DNA of 64,000 nt from Syngnathus acus (taxonomy: Eukaryota > Chordata > Actinopteri > Syngnathiformes > Syngnathidae), in contig NC_051088.1 in NCBI RefSeq assembly GCF_901709675.1, forward strand, positions 930,001 to 994,000. Direction: 5' to 3'. A program made the translations under genes and the position numbers. The notes under the pieces were generated by a model that saw only the letters and a program-made list of their open reading frames with translations, searched no databases and was not told the origin of the DNA. Numbering within the stretch: the stretch's first letter is position 1; every line of letters begins with the position of its first letter. This document shows positions 1 through 10,469 of this stretch, piece after piece.

Positions 1-64
1 GTGTTGGACATGTTGCTGTTTTGGTGAACCATGAGTTTATGATGTATGTGCTTTTTTGTTTCAG

Positions 65-168
65 ACATGCTGCTGGTGACCAAGAATCCATACGACTACC
101 ACTTCTGCTCGCAGGGCGTCACCACCGTGGCTGGCATCAAGGATGGCGAGGAACTGGAACTCACTGAT
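65..168 (+). CDS. myh7b: Myosin heavy chain exon (canonical exon 11, 104 bp)
   Basis: This exon starts after ...tttcag and ends at GAT before gtaagt. It enters one base into a codon and ends in phase 0. The translation ([17 protein letters not shown], then [14 protein letters not shown]) is the conserved NPYDY segment of the upper 50K region of muscle myosin heads. The length of 104 bp equals the exon at this position in vertebrate sarcomeric myosins. It is the first visible exon; upstream exons with the P-loop and switch I lie left of the window. The next exon is 14.4 kb away across a transposon nest. Class II muscle myosin is certain; the MYH7B assignment rests on exons further along. Confidence 0.93.
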
Positions 169-203
169 GTAAGTTCACTGTGAAAACCTGTGATGATGAT
201 TAT

Positions 204-353
204 TGTAAATTCTAATATACAACGAAGTTTGTCATAGACACATTTATTAGGCCACGTTTTTCACTCAACTGAATTCACCGACACAACAGCAAAAACTAGC
301 AACACTTCCCTGTCCCCCCCTTTACACACAATACATTGCATCGGAAGTTAACA
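204..353 (-). repeat. Copia 3' LTR
   Basis: This 150-base LTR is a close copy of 14342-14491. It begins TGTAAATTC and ends GTTAACA on the + strand. It is the downstream LTR because the element reads on the minus strand. Confidence 0.9.
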
Positions 354-368
354 ATCTCCCTCTTTCTT
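354..368 (-). other. Copia polypurine tract
   Basis: On the minus strand AAGAAAGAGGGAGAT lies directly before the 3' LTR. This is the expected plus-strand primer position for reverse transcription. Confidence 0.7.
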
Positions 369-499
369 AAAAGAAAAAAAAATACACAGAACATTTAAAG
401 TGTGCTTGAATAAAGACCTTTTTGAACCACAAAACAAAAGGTTTATTTTTTTATAAACACAAAACAAAAATTACCGTAGCAATGAACCTCCATCTAAAG

Positions 500-1037
500 C
501 AGGGGTGGCCAACCCGCGGTTCGCGAGCCGCATGCGGCTCCTTGCCTGGTTTCATGCGGCTCCTTTACGTTTATATCAACATTTGTGGGTTTTTTTGTAT
601 TTTTTTTTTTTTTGTGGGTGTTCGCTTCGCTTGAGTTCAATATGGTATTTTCGTCAAACGTTGCGTGTTCGCTTCGCTTGAGTTCAATATGGTATTTTCG
701 TCAAACGTGCATGGGCATGAGATGAAATCCCGCAAAGGAGAAGGGGCAAACCCATTCGAGGAAACAATTTCGCTCTCAAAATGGTAAAAATGCACAGTTA
801 AACGTGGCCCATTTAAAACCGAGCAGCCGGGAGGGGGGGGGGGGATAGTTTATGTGAGCTCATGTGTATGATGTGGCTCTTTGCGGTAACACAGTAAAAA
901 ATGTGGCTCTTAGTCTCTGATTAATTGGCGGGGAGGGGGGGGGGGTAGTTCATGTGTTCTCATGTGTATGATGTGGCTCCTTGTGGTAAAACGGTAAAAA
1001 ATGTGGCCCTTAGTCTCTGACTGGTTCGCCACCCCTG
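500..1037. mobile_element. Non-autonomous hAT element (MITE), family 1
   Basis: It starts CAGGGGTGGCCAACC and ends GGTTCGCCACCCCTG, an imperfect terminal inverted repeat. It is flanked by a perfect 8-bp duplication ATCTAAAG (492-499 and 1038-1045), diagnostic of hAT transposition. No transposase is encoded. It contains direct repeats of a TTCGCTTCGCTTGAGTTC unit (from about 625 and 668) and G-runs. A relative of the same family lies at 60082-60395. It sits in the 3' non-coding part of the copia element. Confidence 0.88.
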
Positions 1038-1045
1038 ATCTAAAG

Positions 1046-1351
1046 CTTTGAAGCATGAGTGAAGAAGCTCCCTTTTTTGTCAGGGAATCTGCAAGCTGAG
1101 ACTTACTTAGCCTCTGACCAACAGATCTGTTTTATTTTCTTGGCCTGTAGCAGCTCTTTAACACTACTTATTTCTAGCCTGAGCCTCTTCTCTGTAACCT
1201 GCTTAGTTGACCAGTGCATGAAACAAAGAGTGATTGTCAGTTACAAAGATAAGAGGAAGAACATGAAGACTCGCATATCCAGTAGTGAGCTCAGAAAACA
1301 GCATGGACAGAAACATTGCATTGTCTATACCATCTGACATGGCAAGGGTAA
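1046..1351 (-). pseudogene. Copia RNase H C-terminal remnant
   Basis: On the minus strand the sequence translates as AMSDGIDNAMFLSMLFSELT followed by a short hydrophobic stretch and VTDNHSLFHALVN, then stops. This is the end of the copia RNase H domain (family knowledge). It was cut from the rest of the domain, whose last visible residues are near 10470, by the hAT insertion at 1352-10467. About 17 expected residues are missing at the join, so some flanking sequence was deleted. Confidence 0.75.
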
Positions 1352-1677
1352 CAGACATGGGCAAACTACGGCCTGTGGGCCACATCCGGCCCACGGGGCC
1401 GTTTAATCCGGCCCGCCAAACCTGAATAAATTGTATTATTAAACTTTTTTGTCATTTTCCCTGCAATGCCCGCCCGCGCATTTATTCCCAGAAGCCGTGT
1501 CAGAAAGCTCGGTGCATACTCTCAGTAGTACGGACCCGGTGCACTCTGCGCTCTATTTCCATCAGTGCCGAGTGTGGGCTGTTGCGTCAGCATTCTCGTA
1601 ATTCGTGCGCTGAGCTTTCAGATTCAGTTTTACGCTAAAGCCACTCACAAACCTTCCCCTGGAATTCTTCCGTTAAA

Positions 1678-1740
1678 ATGAGTGGCCAGAGAAAAAGAAA
1701 GGCACTGAGTGCCGAGTGTTTAAAAAAGAGTGGACAATTT
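1678..1740 (+). pseudogene. hAT transposase N-terminal remnant
   Basis: Starting at the ATG at 1678, the bases match the region coding for the basic N-terminus (MSSSGKRK, then ECRVFKK) of the copy at 39323. It contains indels and is broken off at about 1740 by the Rex3 insertion. Confidence 0.55.
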
Positions 1741-2219
1741 GGCTCGACCCTCCGTGAGTCATCACCCCCTCCGTGAGTCGTCACCTTACCGTGGTGGAGG
1801 GGTTTGCGTGTCCCAATGATCCTAGGAGCCATGTTGTCTGGGGCTTCATGCCCCTGGTAGGGTCACCGATGGCAAAAGGGTCCTAGGTGAGGGCCAGACA
1901 AAGCACGGCTCAAAAAGCCCCTTATGACGAAAAAGACATATGGACTCAGATTTCCCTCGCCCGGACGCGGGTCACCGGGGCCCCCCTCTGGAGCCAGGCC
2001 TGGAAGTGGGGCTTGAAGGCGAGCGTCTGGTGGCCGGGCCTTTGCCCATGGGGCCCGGCCGGGTACACCCCGAAAAAGAAACGTGGGTTCCCCATTCCAT
2101 GGGCTCACCACCTGTGGGAGGGGCCAAAGGGGTCGGGTGCATTGTGAGCTGGGCGGCGGCCAAAGGCAGGGACCTTGGCAGTCCGATCCCCAGCTGCAAA
2201 AGCTGGCTCTTGGGACATG

Positions 2220-3300
2220 GAATGTCACCTCTCTGGCTGGAAAGGAGCCCGAGCTGGTGTGAGAGGCAGAAAAGTTCCGACTAGATATAGTCGGACTTGC
2301 CTCCACACACAGTTTGGGTTCCGGTACAAACCCTCTCGAGAGGGGCTGGACTCTCTTCCACTCTGGAATTGCCAACGGTGAGAGGCGTCGAGCAGGTGTG
2401 GGTATACTTATTGCCCCCCAGCTGGGCGCCTGCACATTGGGGTTCACCCCGGTGAACGAGAGGATAGCCTCCCTCCGCCTTCGGGTGGGGGGACGGGTCC
2501 TGACTGTTGTTTGTGTCTATGCTCCAAAAGGCAGCTCAGAGTACCCATCCTTCTTGGAGTCCCTGGCGGAAGTGCTGAAGAGCGCTCCTTCTGGGGACTC
2601 CATTGTTCTACTGGGTGACTTCAATGCTCACGTGGGCAATAACAGTGAGACCTGGAAGGGCGTGATTGGGAGGCACGGCACCCCCGATCTGAACCCGAGC
2701 GGTGTTCTATTATTGGAATTCTGTGCTCGACGGATTGTCAATAATGAACACAATGTTCAAGCATAAGGGTGTCCATGTGTGCACTTGGCACCAGGACACT
2801 CTAGGCCGCAGTTCGATGATCAACTTTGTAGTCGTGTCATCGGATCTGCGGCCGCATGTTCTGGACACTCGGGTGAAGAGAGGGGCGGAGCTGTCAACTG
2901 ATCACCACCTGGTGGTGGGTTGGCTCCGATGGTGGGGGAGGATGCCGGTCCGACCTGGCAGACGCAAACGCTCTATGAGGGTCTGCTGGGAACGTCTGGC
3001 AGAATCCCCTGTCAGGAAGAGCTTCAACTCCCACCTCCGGACGAGCTTTTCCCACGTCCCGGAGGAGGCGGGGGACATTGAGTGGACCATGTTCCGCGCC
3101 TCCATTGTTGGGGCAGCCGACCAGAGCTATGGCCGTAAATTCGTTGGTGCCTGTCGTGGCGGTAATCCCCAATCCCGCTGGTGGACACCGGCAGTAAGGG
3201 ATGCCGTCAAGCTGAAGAAGGAGTCCTATTGGGACGTTTTGGCCTGCGGGACTCCGGAGGCAGCCGACAGGTACCAAGATGGCCAAGCGGAATGCGGCTT
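2220..3300 (+). pseudogene. Rex3 endonuclease domain, frameshifted
   Basis: Fragments in different frames spell an exonuclease/endonuclease/phosphatase fold: [29 protein letters not shown], then the [10 protein letters not shown] motif with the Asp-Asn pair near 2612, and AELSTDHHLVVGWLRWW near 2890 with the catalytic Asp-His. At least two frameshifts split it. It would nick target DNA for target-primed reverse transcription. Confidence 0.75.
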
Positions 3301-6169
3301 CGGCGGTTGCTGAGGCAAAAACCCAGGCGTGGGAGGAGTTTAGTGAGGCCATGGAGAATGATTTCCGGACGGCTTCGAGGAAATTCTGGTCCAGCATGCG
3401 GCGTCTCAGGAGGGGGAAGCAGTGCACCGTCAACACTGTTTACAGTGGAGATGGCGTACTGCTGACCTCGACTCGGGACGTCGTGTCGGTGGGGAGAATA
3501 CTTCGAAGACCTCCTCAATTCCACCGACACGCCTTCCATTGTGGAAGCAGGGCCTGGAGACTCTGAGGCGGACTCTCCAACCTCTGGGGTCGAAGTCACT
3601 GAGGTAGTTAAAAAACTCCTCGGTGGATGAGATCCGCCCGGAGTTCTTAAAGGCTCTGGATGTTGTGGGGCTGTCATGGCTGACACGCCGCTACAACATT
3701 GCGTGGACATCAGAGACGGTGCCTCTGGATTGGCAGACTGGGGTGGTGGTTCCCCTCTTTAATAAGGGGGACCGGAGGGTGTGTTCCAATTACAGGGGAA
3801 TCGCACTCCTCTGCCTCCCTGGTAAGGTCTATTCAGGGGTGCTGGAGAGGAGGGTCCGTCGGGAGGTCGAACCTCGGATTCAGGAGGAGCAGTGTGACTT
3901 TCGTCCTGGCCGTGGAACAGTGGACCAGCTCTACACCCTCGGCAGGATCCTCAAGGGGGCATGGGAGTTCGCCCAACCAGTCCACATGTATTTTGTGGAC
4001 TTGGAGAAGGCGTTCGACCGTGTCCCTCGGGAGGTTCTGTGGAGGGTGCTTAGGGAGTACGGGGTGCCGAGCCAACTGATAAGAGTTTGGTCCGCATTTC
4101 CGGCAGTAAGTCGGATTCGTTCCCAGTGAGGGTTGGACTCCGCCAAGGCTGCCCTTTGTCACCGTTTCTGTTCATAATTTTTATGGACAGAATTTCTAAG
4201 CGCTGTCAATCGTGCACTTATCTGATGTAAGCTCTCCGTTTAAACGGTAAAATTCTGTACTTTAGCCCCTCTGCAGTAACGCAGTCTGTAGGGGAGACGA
4301 GAATTGATTTAAGCCGGTACGGAAAGAAGATTCGTTCCGAGTCTAACCGCTGTTCAGGTAACTAATCTCTTGTTAGATTAATTCCGTCATTTCCGGACGC
4401 CAGTCCCGCTGAAATCAAAGAAACCCAAGGGTTGAGTAACTACTTTGTCGAGACCCAGGATCTCCTCGATCGCGGCCGTTTCTTTCCTATAATGATTGTT
4501 GCTTTTGTTAACCACTTGGAATAGATTTAGCTGTCTTTGTTAAGACCGCAGGAACACGTTTATTTACACTAGCGTGCACCCACACTAGCTGAGCTCAAGT
4601 TAATGGTTTCGAACCAGATTCTGACACTCCCTGATGTCAAGGATTAAAGCTGTCTTCATTTAAAAAAGAACTGAACGTTTTAAAGTATGACTATGATAGA
4701 GAAACAAAAGAGATTTAAAGCATAAAAAATCAAAATAATCATTAATCGAAATTAGATGATTATAAAGTAGAAATTTAATGAATAAGCAAGAAAGAGAATT
4801 ACAAGTTTCGAATGTTCGAACAACTAACTATATTTTCCACTCACCATTCTCAATAGAGCAAAATTTATTCAGGCTCGAAGTTCTCTCGATTGAAAACTCA
4901 AAAATATAGTAAAAAAGGGTAAGAGGCTAGAGGTCTAAAATGCTGTTTGGTGGAAAAGTCGAGTGATCAGTTCTTGTTCCAAAATCCAAATTCTCTTTAA
5001 AAGAACAGGCTGGCCTAAAGAATTGAGATAACGACGCCCTAAAAATGGCTCCTCTCTCCTGCACCGAAGTCTGCATCTCCTAGCTTGTCTTTAAGCTTAA
5101 AATTTGACTAAGTCCAATTTGAAGATAGTATAAATTCATTTTAACGGACCTTGGGTTAATCTCAGAGAGAATGAAATCTATCTGTCTAATCGGCGTTCTC
5201 GATCCACGGCAGTGGCCGCAGGGGCATACCCCTGACGGGGAGAGCCCACCGGGCGAGAGCGAGCGCTGCGCTTTGTCCGAACGTACCTTTTATACCAGTC
5301 CAGTTTGTGGGTTCTATGCCTGCTTGGTCACGTACCAGTTTTTTTCCATGACGTCATACGTTGGCCTCAGATGACCCAAATACTTCCAGAATAGACTGCA
5401 CCTGCATCTCGGCCGGTCTCAACCGGATTCAACCAGATGAGGTGACTATGTTCTCAGGGATGTAACAATTTTCTCAGGGATGCTTCATCCTGTTTCCCAC
5501 TTCCAAATCTTGTCAACTGTCCGTCAACGTGACATTTGCAAATGTTTTTTCTCTGACTTGTGTTCCGTCAAACAGCATTTTGTTTAGGCTTCAACTGGAT
5601 GAACGTGACCGAGGTCACGCTCGTGTGTGGGATCTCAATCTTCCACCACTTAGTATCACCATTAACCCTTTCCGCATCCTTGTCTTCGCTCACATTTATA
5701 CATTCATGTGTAAATGGAAGATCAATATTACATACATGTTTGATACTGAATAAACATCGTGACAGTAATAACACATACTTTCACAATAGTCAATTTAACA
5801 CATAATCATAACTATGATCTTGGATTCTCCTAGTTAGCAGATTAAAACACTCAAGCATCTTCAAAACGTATTTTGACAAGCTGGTGACCTCTAGGTCAAG
5901 CTCAAGCGTGGGATTGCAGTCTTCCACCTACGGTATCACTGTCAGCCCCTTGTCCTTACTCAACTCTGAATACATTCATGTGTAAATGAAACATCAGTGC
6001 TATGATGCTGCTCAAGCTGCTATTAACTATACAATATTGTCAAGCAGAATAAAATAAAGTATATTGCAGCTGACTCTAACTGTGATTAACATGTCTCATT
6101 CTCATTACCTAACGATGAGCATGGGCTTCCCTAGTTAGCAAATTAAAGTATTCAAGCAGTTTCAAAGTA

Positions 6170-7510
6170 TAGGGTGTTTCATAAAGTACGCAGTTTTTTA
6201 ATTGCGCGGGATTTTTTTGTTTGAAGATTGTCAGCACTTTTCCTATCATTTTCGTTATCTATTATCACTCCGATTAGACGACCATTTGTCGTTTTTCCAT
6301 TTTGTAGCCATGGAGCGGTTCAGTATCGAGCAACGCATTCTTATTGTAAAAACTCATTACAAAAACGGGCAGTGCTACGCAGAGACTGTCTAAACTTCGC
6401 GCGATCTTTGGACGTGACAATGCCCCGACCGCAACAACAGTTTCAAGGTTGGTACAGAAATTCAAAGAATCTGGGTCAGTTGCAACCAGAAAATCGCCCG
6501 GTCGAAACCGTAATCTTCGAACGCAACAAAACATTGCGGTAGTGCAAGACAGTGTGAATGTGAGCCCTGTGAAGTCGCTTCGCCGTCGTTCGCAACAGTT
6601 GGGTATGTCAACATCTTCGGTGCATCGAATACTGAAAAAAGATCTTCATATGCACCCCTACAAGATTCAGTTGACACAAGAGCTGAAACCAGCAGATCAT
6701 GCAAAAAGGCGAAGATTCGCCGATTGGATTTTGACTAGACAACAAGAGGACGACAATTTTTCAAAAAAAATAATCTTCAGTGACGAGGCACATTTCCATC
6801 TCTCGGGGTTTGTCAACAAACAAAACTGCCGCATTTGGGGTGACGAAAACCCTGGAGTGATCCAAGAGCACGAAATGCATCCCCTACGAGCCACGGTTTG
6901 GTGTGGTTTTTGGGCAGGAGGCGTGATTGGCCCCTTCTTTTTTGAAGATGATGATGGAAATTCAGTTACTGTAAATGGCAACCTTTATCGGGACATGATC
7001 ACTAACTTTTTGTGGCCTGCTCTGGAAGAAATGGAGGATGACGGAATTGATGAAATGTGGTTTCAGCAGGACGGGGCTACCTGCCACACATCCCGGGAGA
7101 CAATCACCTTGCTTCGTGAAAAATTCCCTGAGCGTCTGATCTCACTTCGCGGCGGCGACCAAGAATGGCCTCCGAGGTCATGTGACCTCACACCTTGTGA
7201 CTTCTTTTTATGGGGATATGTGAAGTCACAAGTTTACGTGAACAAACCTCAAACGATTACCGAACTGAAGATGGAAATTCAACGGGTAATCGGCGAAATC
7301 GACAGGGACGTCTGCAAAAGAGTTATCGTTAATTTCAACGATCGGATGACTGCCTGCAGAGAAAGTGGAGGTGGACATATGCTCGATATCATTTTTCATT
7401 ATTAAATTGAAGTATATGTTGAATGAAATTAAATAAAAATTTTGAATTTTGCATAGATTTTGGCTGATTTATTGCATTTTTAAAAACTGCGTACTTTATG
7501 AAACACCCTA
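6170..7510 (+). mobile_element. Mariner-like DNA transposon, nearly intact
   Basis: The 28-29 base terminal inverted repeats (AGGGTGTTTCATAAAGTACG...) match almost perfectly and end at TA dinucleotides. Between them is one transposase gene on the + strand. It is the innermost of five nested elements and the best preserved, in keeping with being the youngest. The target is the LTR-like element at 4204-7823. Confidence 0.9.
6310..7405 (+). pseudogene. Mariner transposase with one frameshift
   Basis: The frame opens with MERFSIEQRILIVKTHYKNG, a helix-turn-helix start like that of the DUF4817 type found on many arthropod mariners. One extra base near 6391 shifts the frame; the remainder runs open for 318 residues from 6449 to a TAA. 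It has a second helix-turn-helix (SQQLGMSTSSVHRILKKDL) and catalytic blocks FSDEAHF, FQQDGATCHTS and CDLTPCDFFLWGYVK. About 42 residues separate the second Asp from the Asp of PCDFF, so it belongs among the wide-spaced DDD mariners. Apart from the single shift it looks complete. Confidence 0.85.
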
Positions 7511-8679
7511 TATATTATAGCAAAACAAGTCTTCATCTAATCGATGACTTTTTAAACTATTAATTTACTATGTTAGGTCAATCTGACTTTGGCATTATCT
7601 TCTGGTGAAATTTGGAACAGGAATGGAGGTTTACTGGTTCAACCAACAAATTCCCCTTTACCAATTTAACAATAGTTAATTTTGAAGAACTAACTTTTAA
7701 GTAACCCCTACTGAGGCCCCCTTCTTCAGGTCTTCCATGTCAAGCTTTGAAATTTGGAATTTCATCGTAGGCAATTCGTCTGGGCAAAATCCAACACACA
7801 CTCACGCACCATGTAACTCGACAGCGCAGCCGAGGCGTTGAGGGTGTCCGTTTTGGGGACCTCAGCATCGCGTCTCTGCTTTTTGCAGACGACGTGGTGC
7901 TGTTGGCTTCTTCAAGCCGTGATTTCCAGCTCTCACTGGAGCGGTTCACAGCCGAGTGTGAAGCGGTCGGGATGATGGTCAGCACCTCCAAATCTGAGTC
8001 AACGGTCCTCATTCGGAAAAGGGCGGAATGCCCTCTCCGGATCGGGAATGAGATCCTGCCCCAAGTGGAGGAGTTCAAGTATCTTGGGGTCTTGTTCACA
8101 AGTGAAGGAGGATGGAGCGCGAGATCGACAGGCGGATCAGTGCAGCATCGGCAGTAATGCGGACTCTGTACCGGTCCGTCGTGGTAAAGAGAGAGCTGAA
8201 CCAAAACGCAAAGCTCTCAATTTACCGGTCGATTTACGCTCCTACCCTCACCTATGGTCACGAGCTATGGGTCGTGACCGAAAGAACGAGATCCCGGATA
8301 CAAGCGGCTGAAATGAGTTTCCGCCGCAGGATGTCCGGGCTCTCCCTTAGCGATAGGGTGAGAAGCTCGGTCGTCCGGGAGAGACTCGGAGTAGAGTCGC
8401 TGCTCCTCCACGTTGAGAGGAGACAAATGAGGTGGCTCAGGCATCTCATCAGGATGTCTCCTGGACGCCTCCCTGGGGTGGTGTTTCGGGCATGTCCCAC
8501 CGGTAGGAGACCCCGTGGACGATCCAGGATGCACTGGAGAGACTATGTCTCTCAGCTGGCCTGGGAACGTCTTGGGATCCCCCGGGATGAGCTGGATGAA
8601 GTGGCTGGGGAGAGGAAAGTCTGGGAGTCCCTCCTAAAGCTGCTGCCCCCGCGACCCGACCCCGGATAAGCAGAAGAAG

Positions 8680-8761
8680 ATGGATGGATGGATGGATGGA
8701 TGGATGGATGGATGGATGGATGGATGGATGGATGGATGGATGGATGGATGGATGGATGGAC
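8680..8761 (+). repeat. (ATGG)n microsatellite tail of Rex3
   Basis: About twenty uninterrupted ATGG units follow the Rex3 stop codon. In this LINE family the tail is made of such 4-bp repeats, so it marks the 3' end. Confidence 0.9.
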
Positions 8762-8765
8762 GTGT

Positions 8766-8943
8766 ATGAACAGACGTTCAGCCACGTGAACATCAGCAAA
8801 GCCCCTTCACAGATCAAGGTTAGCGGACACTTTGGGTCTATCGTAAGAATTGCCACAACAAATTTTACTCCAGACTATGATGCACTAGCAAAAAAAGGGA
8901 GACCAACAACACTGTTCCCACTGAAAATGAAGGGGTTTCTCTA
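8766..8943 (+). pseudogene. hAT transposase C-terminal remnant
   Basis: The sequence [20 protein letters not shown], then [20 protein letters not shown] and a stop, is the end of a hAT dimerisation domain, where the (C)EQ-FS-MN and LRIAT motifs are conserved. It continues the hAT element broken at about 1740. Confidence 0.75.
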
Positions 8944-9457
8944 GTTTGTTGTAAAAAAAATGCATTTTTTAAAATAATTTGTACAAATAGCAGGGATTGA
9001 AACTAACGACTATTCTCATTTTCAAACAATGCAGGATGCTCAAGGACATTGATGCACCACCTGTTTGCGACTAATCTTAACTTTTAAAGGTTTTAAGGCC
9101 GACTTTAAGGAAGTGTTTCCCATTTCCTCATCTCCCGTCACCAGGTGTTTGTGAGTTAAAGCTCTGCTCTGATTTTCAGATATCCGTCCGTGTTGCCTTT
9201 ATTTAGATGTTTTCTTTCACTGATTTTTCAAGATGATGTATTTGGTCAGAATGTTTGCCGTTTTATGTGATTTTGTCTCATAAGATAAACATCTTTCATA
9301 AATCTGACCTGCAGCCACTGAAGTGATAGAAACTGTTATTCATAATTACAGTGTCGTATTTAATGAGAATCACCGATAGTAATTTTTTGATGAAATATTT
9401 TTTTTAATGCTGTTAATAAATGCATTTGTTTTCAAAAAGCTTTTTTTCGAATATCCA

Positions 9458-9546
9458 ATTTACCGGTCGATTTACGCTCCTCCCCTCACCTATGGTCACG
9501 AGCTATGGGTCGTGACCGAAAGAACAAGATCCCGGATACAAGCGGC
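9458..9546 (+). repeat. Internal Rex3 fragment patched into the hAT element
   Basis: These 89 bases are nearly identical to 8218-8312 of Rex3 copy 1 and have neither Rex3 end nor tail. Compared with the sister hAT copy (about 40360) they replace about 20 bases. This looks like filler DNA copied from 1.2 kb away during break repair. Confidence 0.75.
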
Positions 9547-9588
9547 TAAAGGCCAAAACCTATTATGCAAGTGTCATGTCATTTATAT

Positions 9589-10358
9589 CAGTGGTCCCCA
9601 ACCACCGGGCCGCGGACCGGTACCGGTCCGTGGGTCACTTGGTACCGGGCCGCGGAGGCGCACAGGAAAAAAAAATAAAAATTTTGGCGAATCTCTCCCA
9701 ATTACATCTGTCGGTGCATCTGAAAAATAAGGACTCTTGACACAGGGCGCTCGTCTCGGTCACGTGACATGTCACCACAGTCAAGCCCGCGAGGCAAGCA
9801 AAAATGAGCAAGAAACAGAGAAGTTTGGAAAGCTTCTTCGGAAAGGGAAAAACGTCCAATGAGGACACTGAAGAAGAAGAGGCTACGACTTCTAAGAAAA
9901 GGAAAGCTGCATTTAAAAGAACATTTCTGGAGTCCTACTTAAAATATGGATTTATCGCCACAGGTGACTCTGACGCGCCAAGTGCACTCCGCATATGTGG
10001 CGAAAGGCTAGCTAACGAGGCAATGAAACCTTCAAACCTGCTTCGGCACATGGAGACCAAGCATCCTACATTTAAAGACAAACCTTAACCACTTCGGGTG
10101 TCATTGTCTCCGATTACGCCTAGATGGGAACGGCTCATTTCTGAGAAAAGAGCTCGGTGCTCCCACTAATTCAACGTTTTATTTTTATGTGGTTTAATTT
10201 GTTTTTATGCCAGTCGTATCATTTTATTTCATCCTATTTATATATATAAATATTTAAATAATAAATATATAAATATATTTATTTATATAAAGGCCGGTCC
10301 GCGAAAATATTTCTGACACGTAACCGGTCCGTGGTGCAAAAAAGGTTGGGGACCACTG
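9589..10358 (+). mobile_element. Non-autonomous hAT element with BED-finger ORF, copy 1
   Basis: The ends are CAGTGGTCCCCAACC and GGTTGGGGACCACTG, and the target duplication ATTTATAT (9581-9588, 10359-10366) is perfect. It keeps only the N-terminal part of a transposase and an AT-rich 3' region. A truncated relative lies at 30496-31685. Confidence 0.9.
9804..10088 (+). pseudogene. BED-finger N-terminus of a hAT transposase
   Basis: The ORF has 94 residues, starts MSKKQRSLESFFGKGK, has a basic acidic linker, then ESYLKYGFIATGDSDAPSA and LLRHMETKHP. This is the N-terminus of a ZBED5-like hAT transposase. The first zinc-binding Cys of the LCxxC pair is Arg here (ALRICGE), so the finger is broken. 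The catalytic domain is deleted, so no transposase can be made. Confidence 0.75.
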
Positions 10359-10469
10359 ATTTATATTACTTCACACAAACACTACATCCATCTGCTCCAG
10401 GTTCGGCCCCCCAGTCAAAATTTAGAACCCAATTTGGCCCGCAAGTCAAAACGTTTGCCCACCCCTGGG

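Larger units (their letters stand above)
4200..7827 (-). mobile_element. Large solo-LTR-like element inside Rex3
   Basis: The borders are exact, because the Rex3 sequence on both sides is known from the copy at 51806-54127. The insert starts TGTCAATCG and ends CTCGACA (TG...CA) and is flanked by GCGC (4200-4203, 7824-7827). Without the mariner inside, it is about 2.28 kb and codes for nothing recognisable. On the minus strand it has a TATA-like box (near 5290), two diverged direct repeats upstream of it (about 5600-5870 and 5885-6168) and an AATAAA further on (near 4862). That order resembles U3-R-U5 of a long LTR, but this is inference. No internal second LTR was seen. Confidence 0.55.
3340..8669 (+). 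pseudogene. Rex3 reverse transcriptase, split and frameshifted
   Basis: RT blocks include VPLDWQTGVVVPLFNKGDR, SNYRGIALL and FVDLEKAFDRVPREVLWR (3623-4129). After the 4204-7823 insertion the LFADDVVLL active-site block follows (about 7879-7905), then the long C-terminal region with LTYGHELWVVTERTRSR and a stop after PPRPDPG. The insertion, and frameshifts around 4090 and 8110, make it non-coding. Confidence 0.8.
1745..8765 (+). mobile_element. Rex3-like (RTE clade) non-LTR retrotransposon, copy 1
   Basis: A GC-rich 5' leader runs into an apurinic endonuclease domain and a reverse transcriptase, ending CCGCGACCCGACCCCGG and a (ATGG)n tail. The tail of GATG repeats and RTE-type proteins are the marks of fish Rex3 (family knowledge). 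The reading frame has many shifts. At 4200-4203 the copy is interrupted by a 3.6-kb LTR-like element and resumes at 7824. Four other Rex3 pieces of 0.65-3.9 kb, plus one 60-bp 3' end, occur in the window. The insertion lies in a hAT element. Confidence 0.82.
1352..10467 (+). mobile_element. hAT transposon (BED-finger, GTF2IRD2-like), interrupted
   Basis: The left end is CAGACATGGGCAAACT and the right end GTTTGCCCACCCCTG. A second copy at 38948-40877 has the same ends and matching subterminal sequence, which fixes the borders. The first 390 bases and the last 1.7 kb are hAT. Between them lies a Rex3 LINE, and near the right end a Rex3 patch and a BED-type hAT element. No clean 8-bp target duplication survives, in line with a small deletion in the copia RNase H at the left border. 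It is dead: the transposase core is absent. Confidence 0.8.

Noticed and set aside
2894-3710. Minus-strand ORFs of 167-180 codons
   Set aside because: They are shadows on the other strand of the GC-rich Rex3 coding sequence.
8680-8761. Methionine-aspartate-glycine-tryptophan repeat protein
   Set aside because: The ORFs here are translations of the (ATGG)n tail of a LINE.
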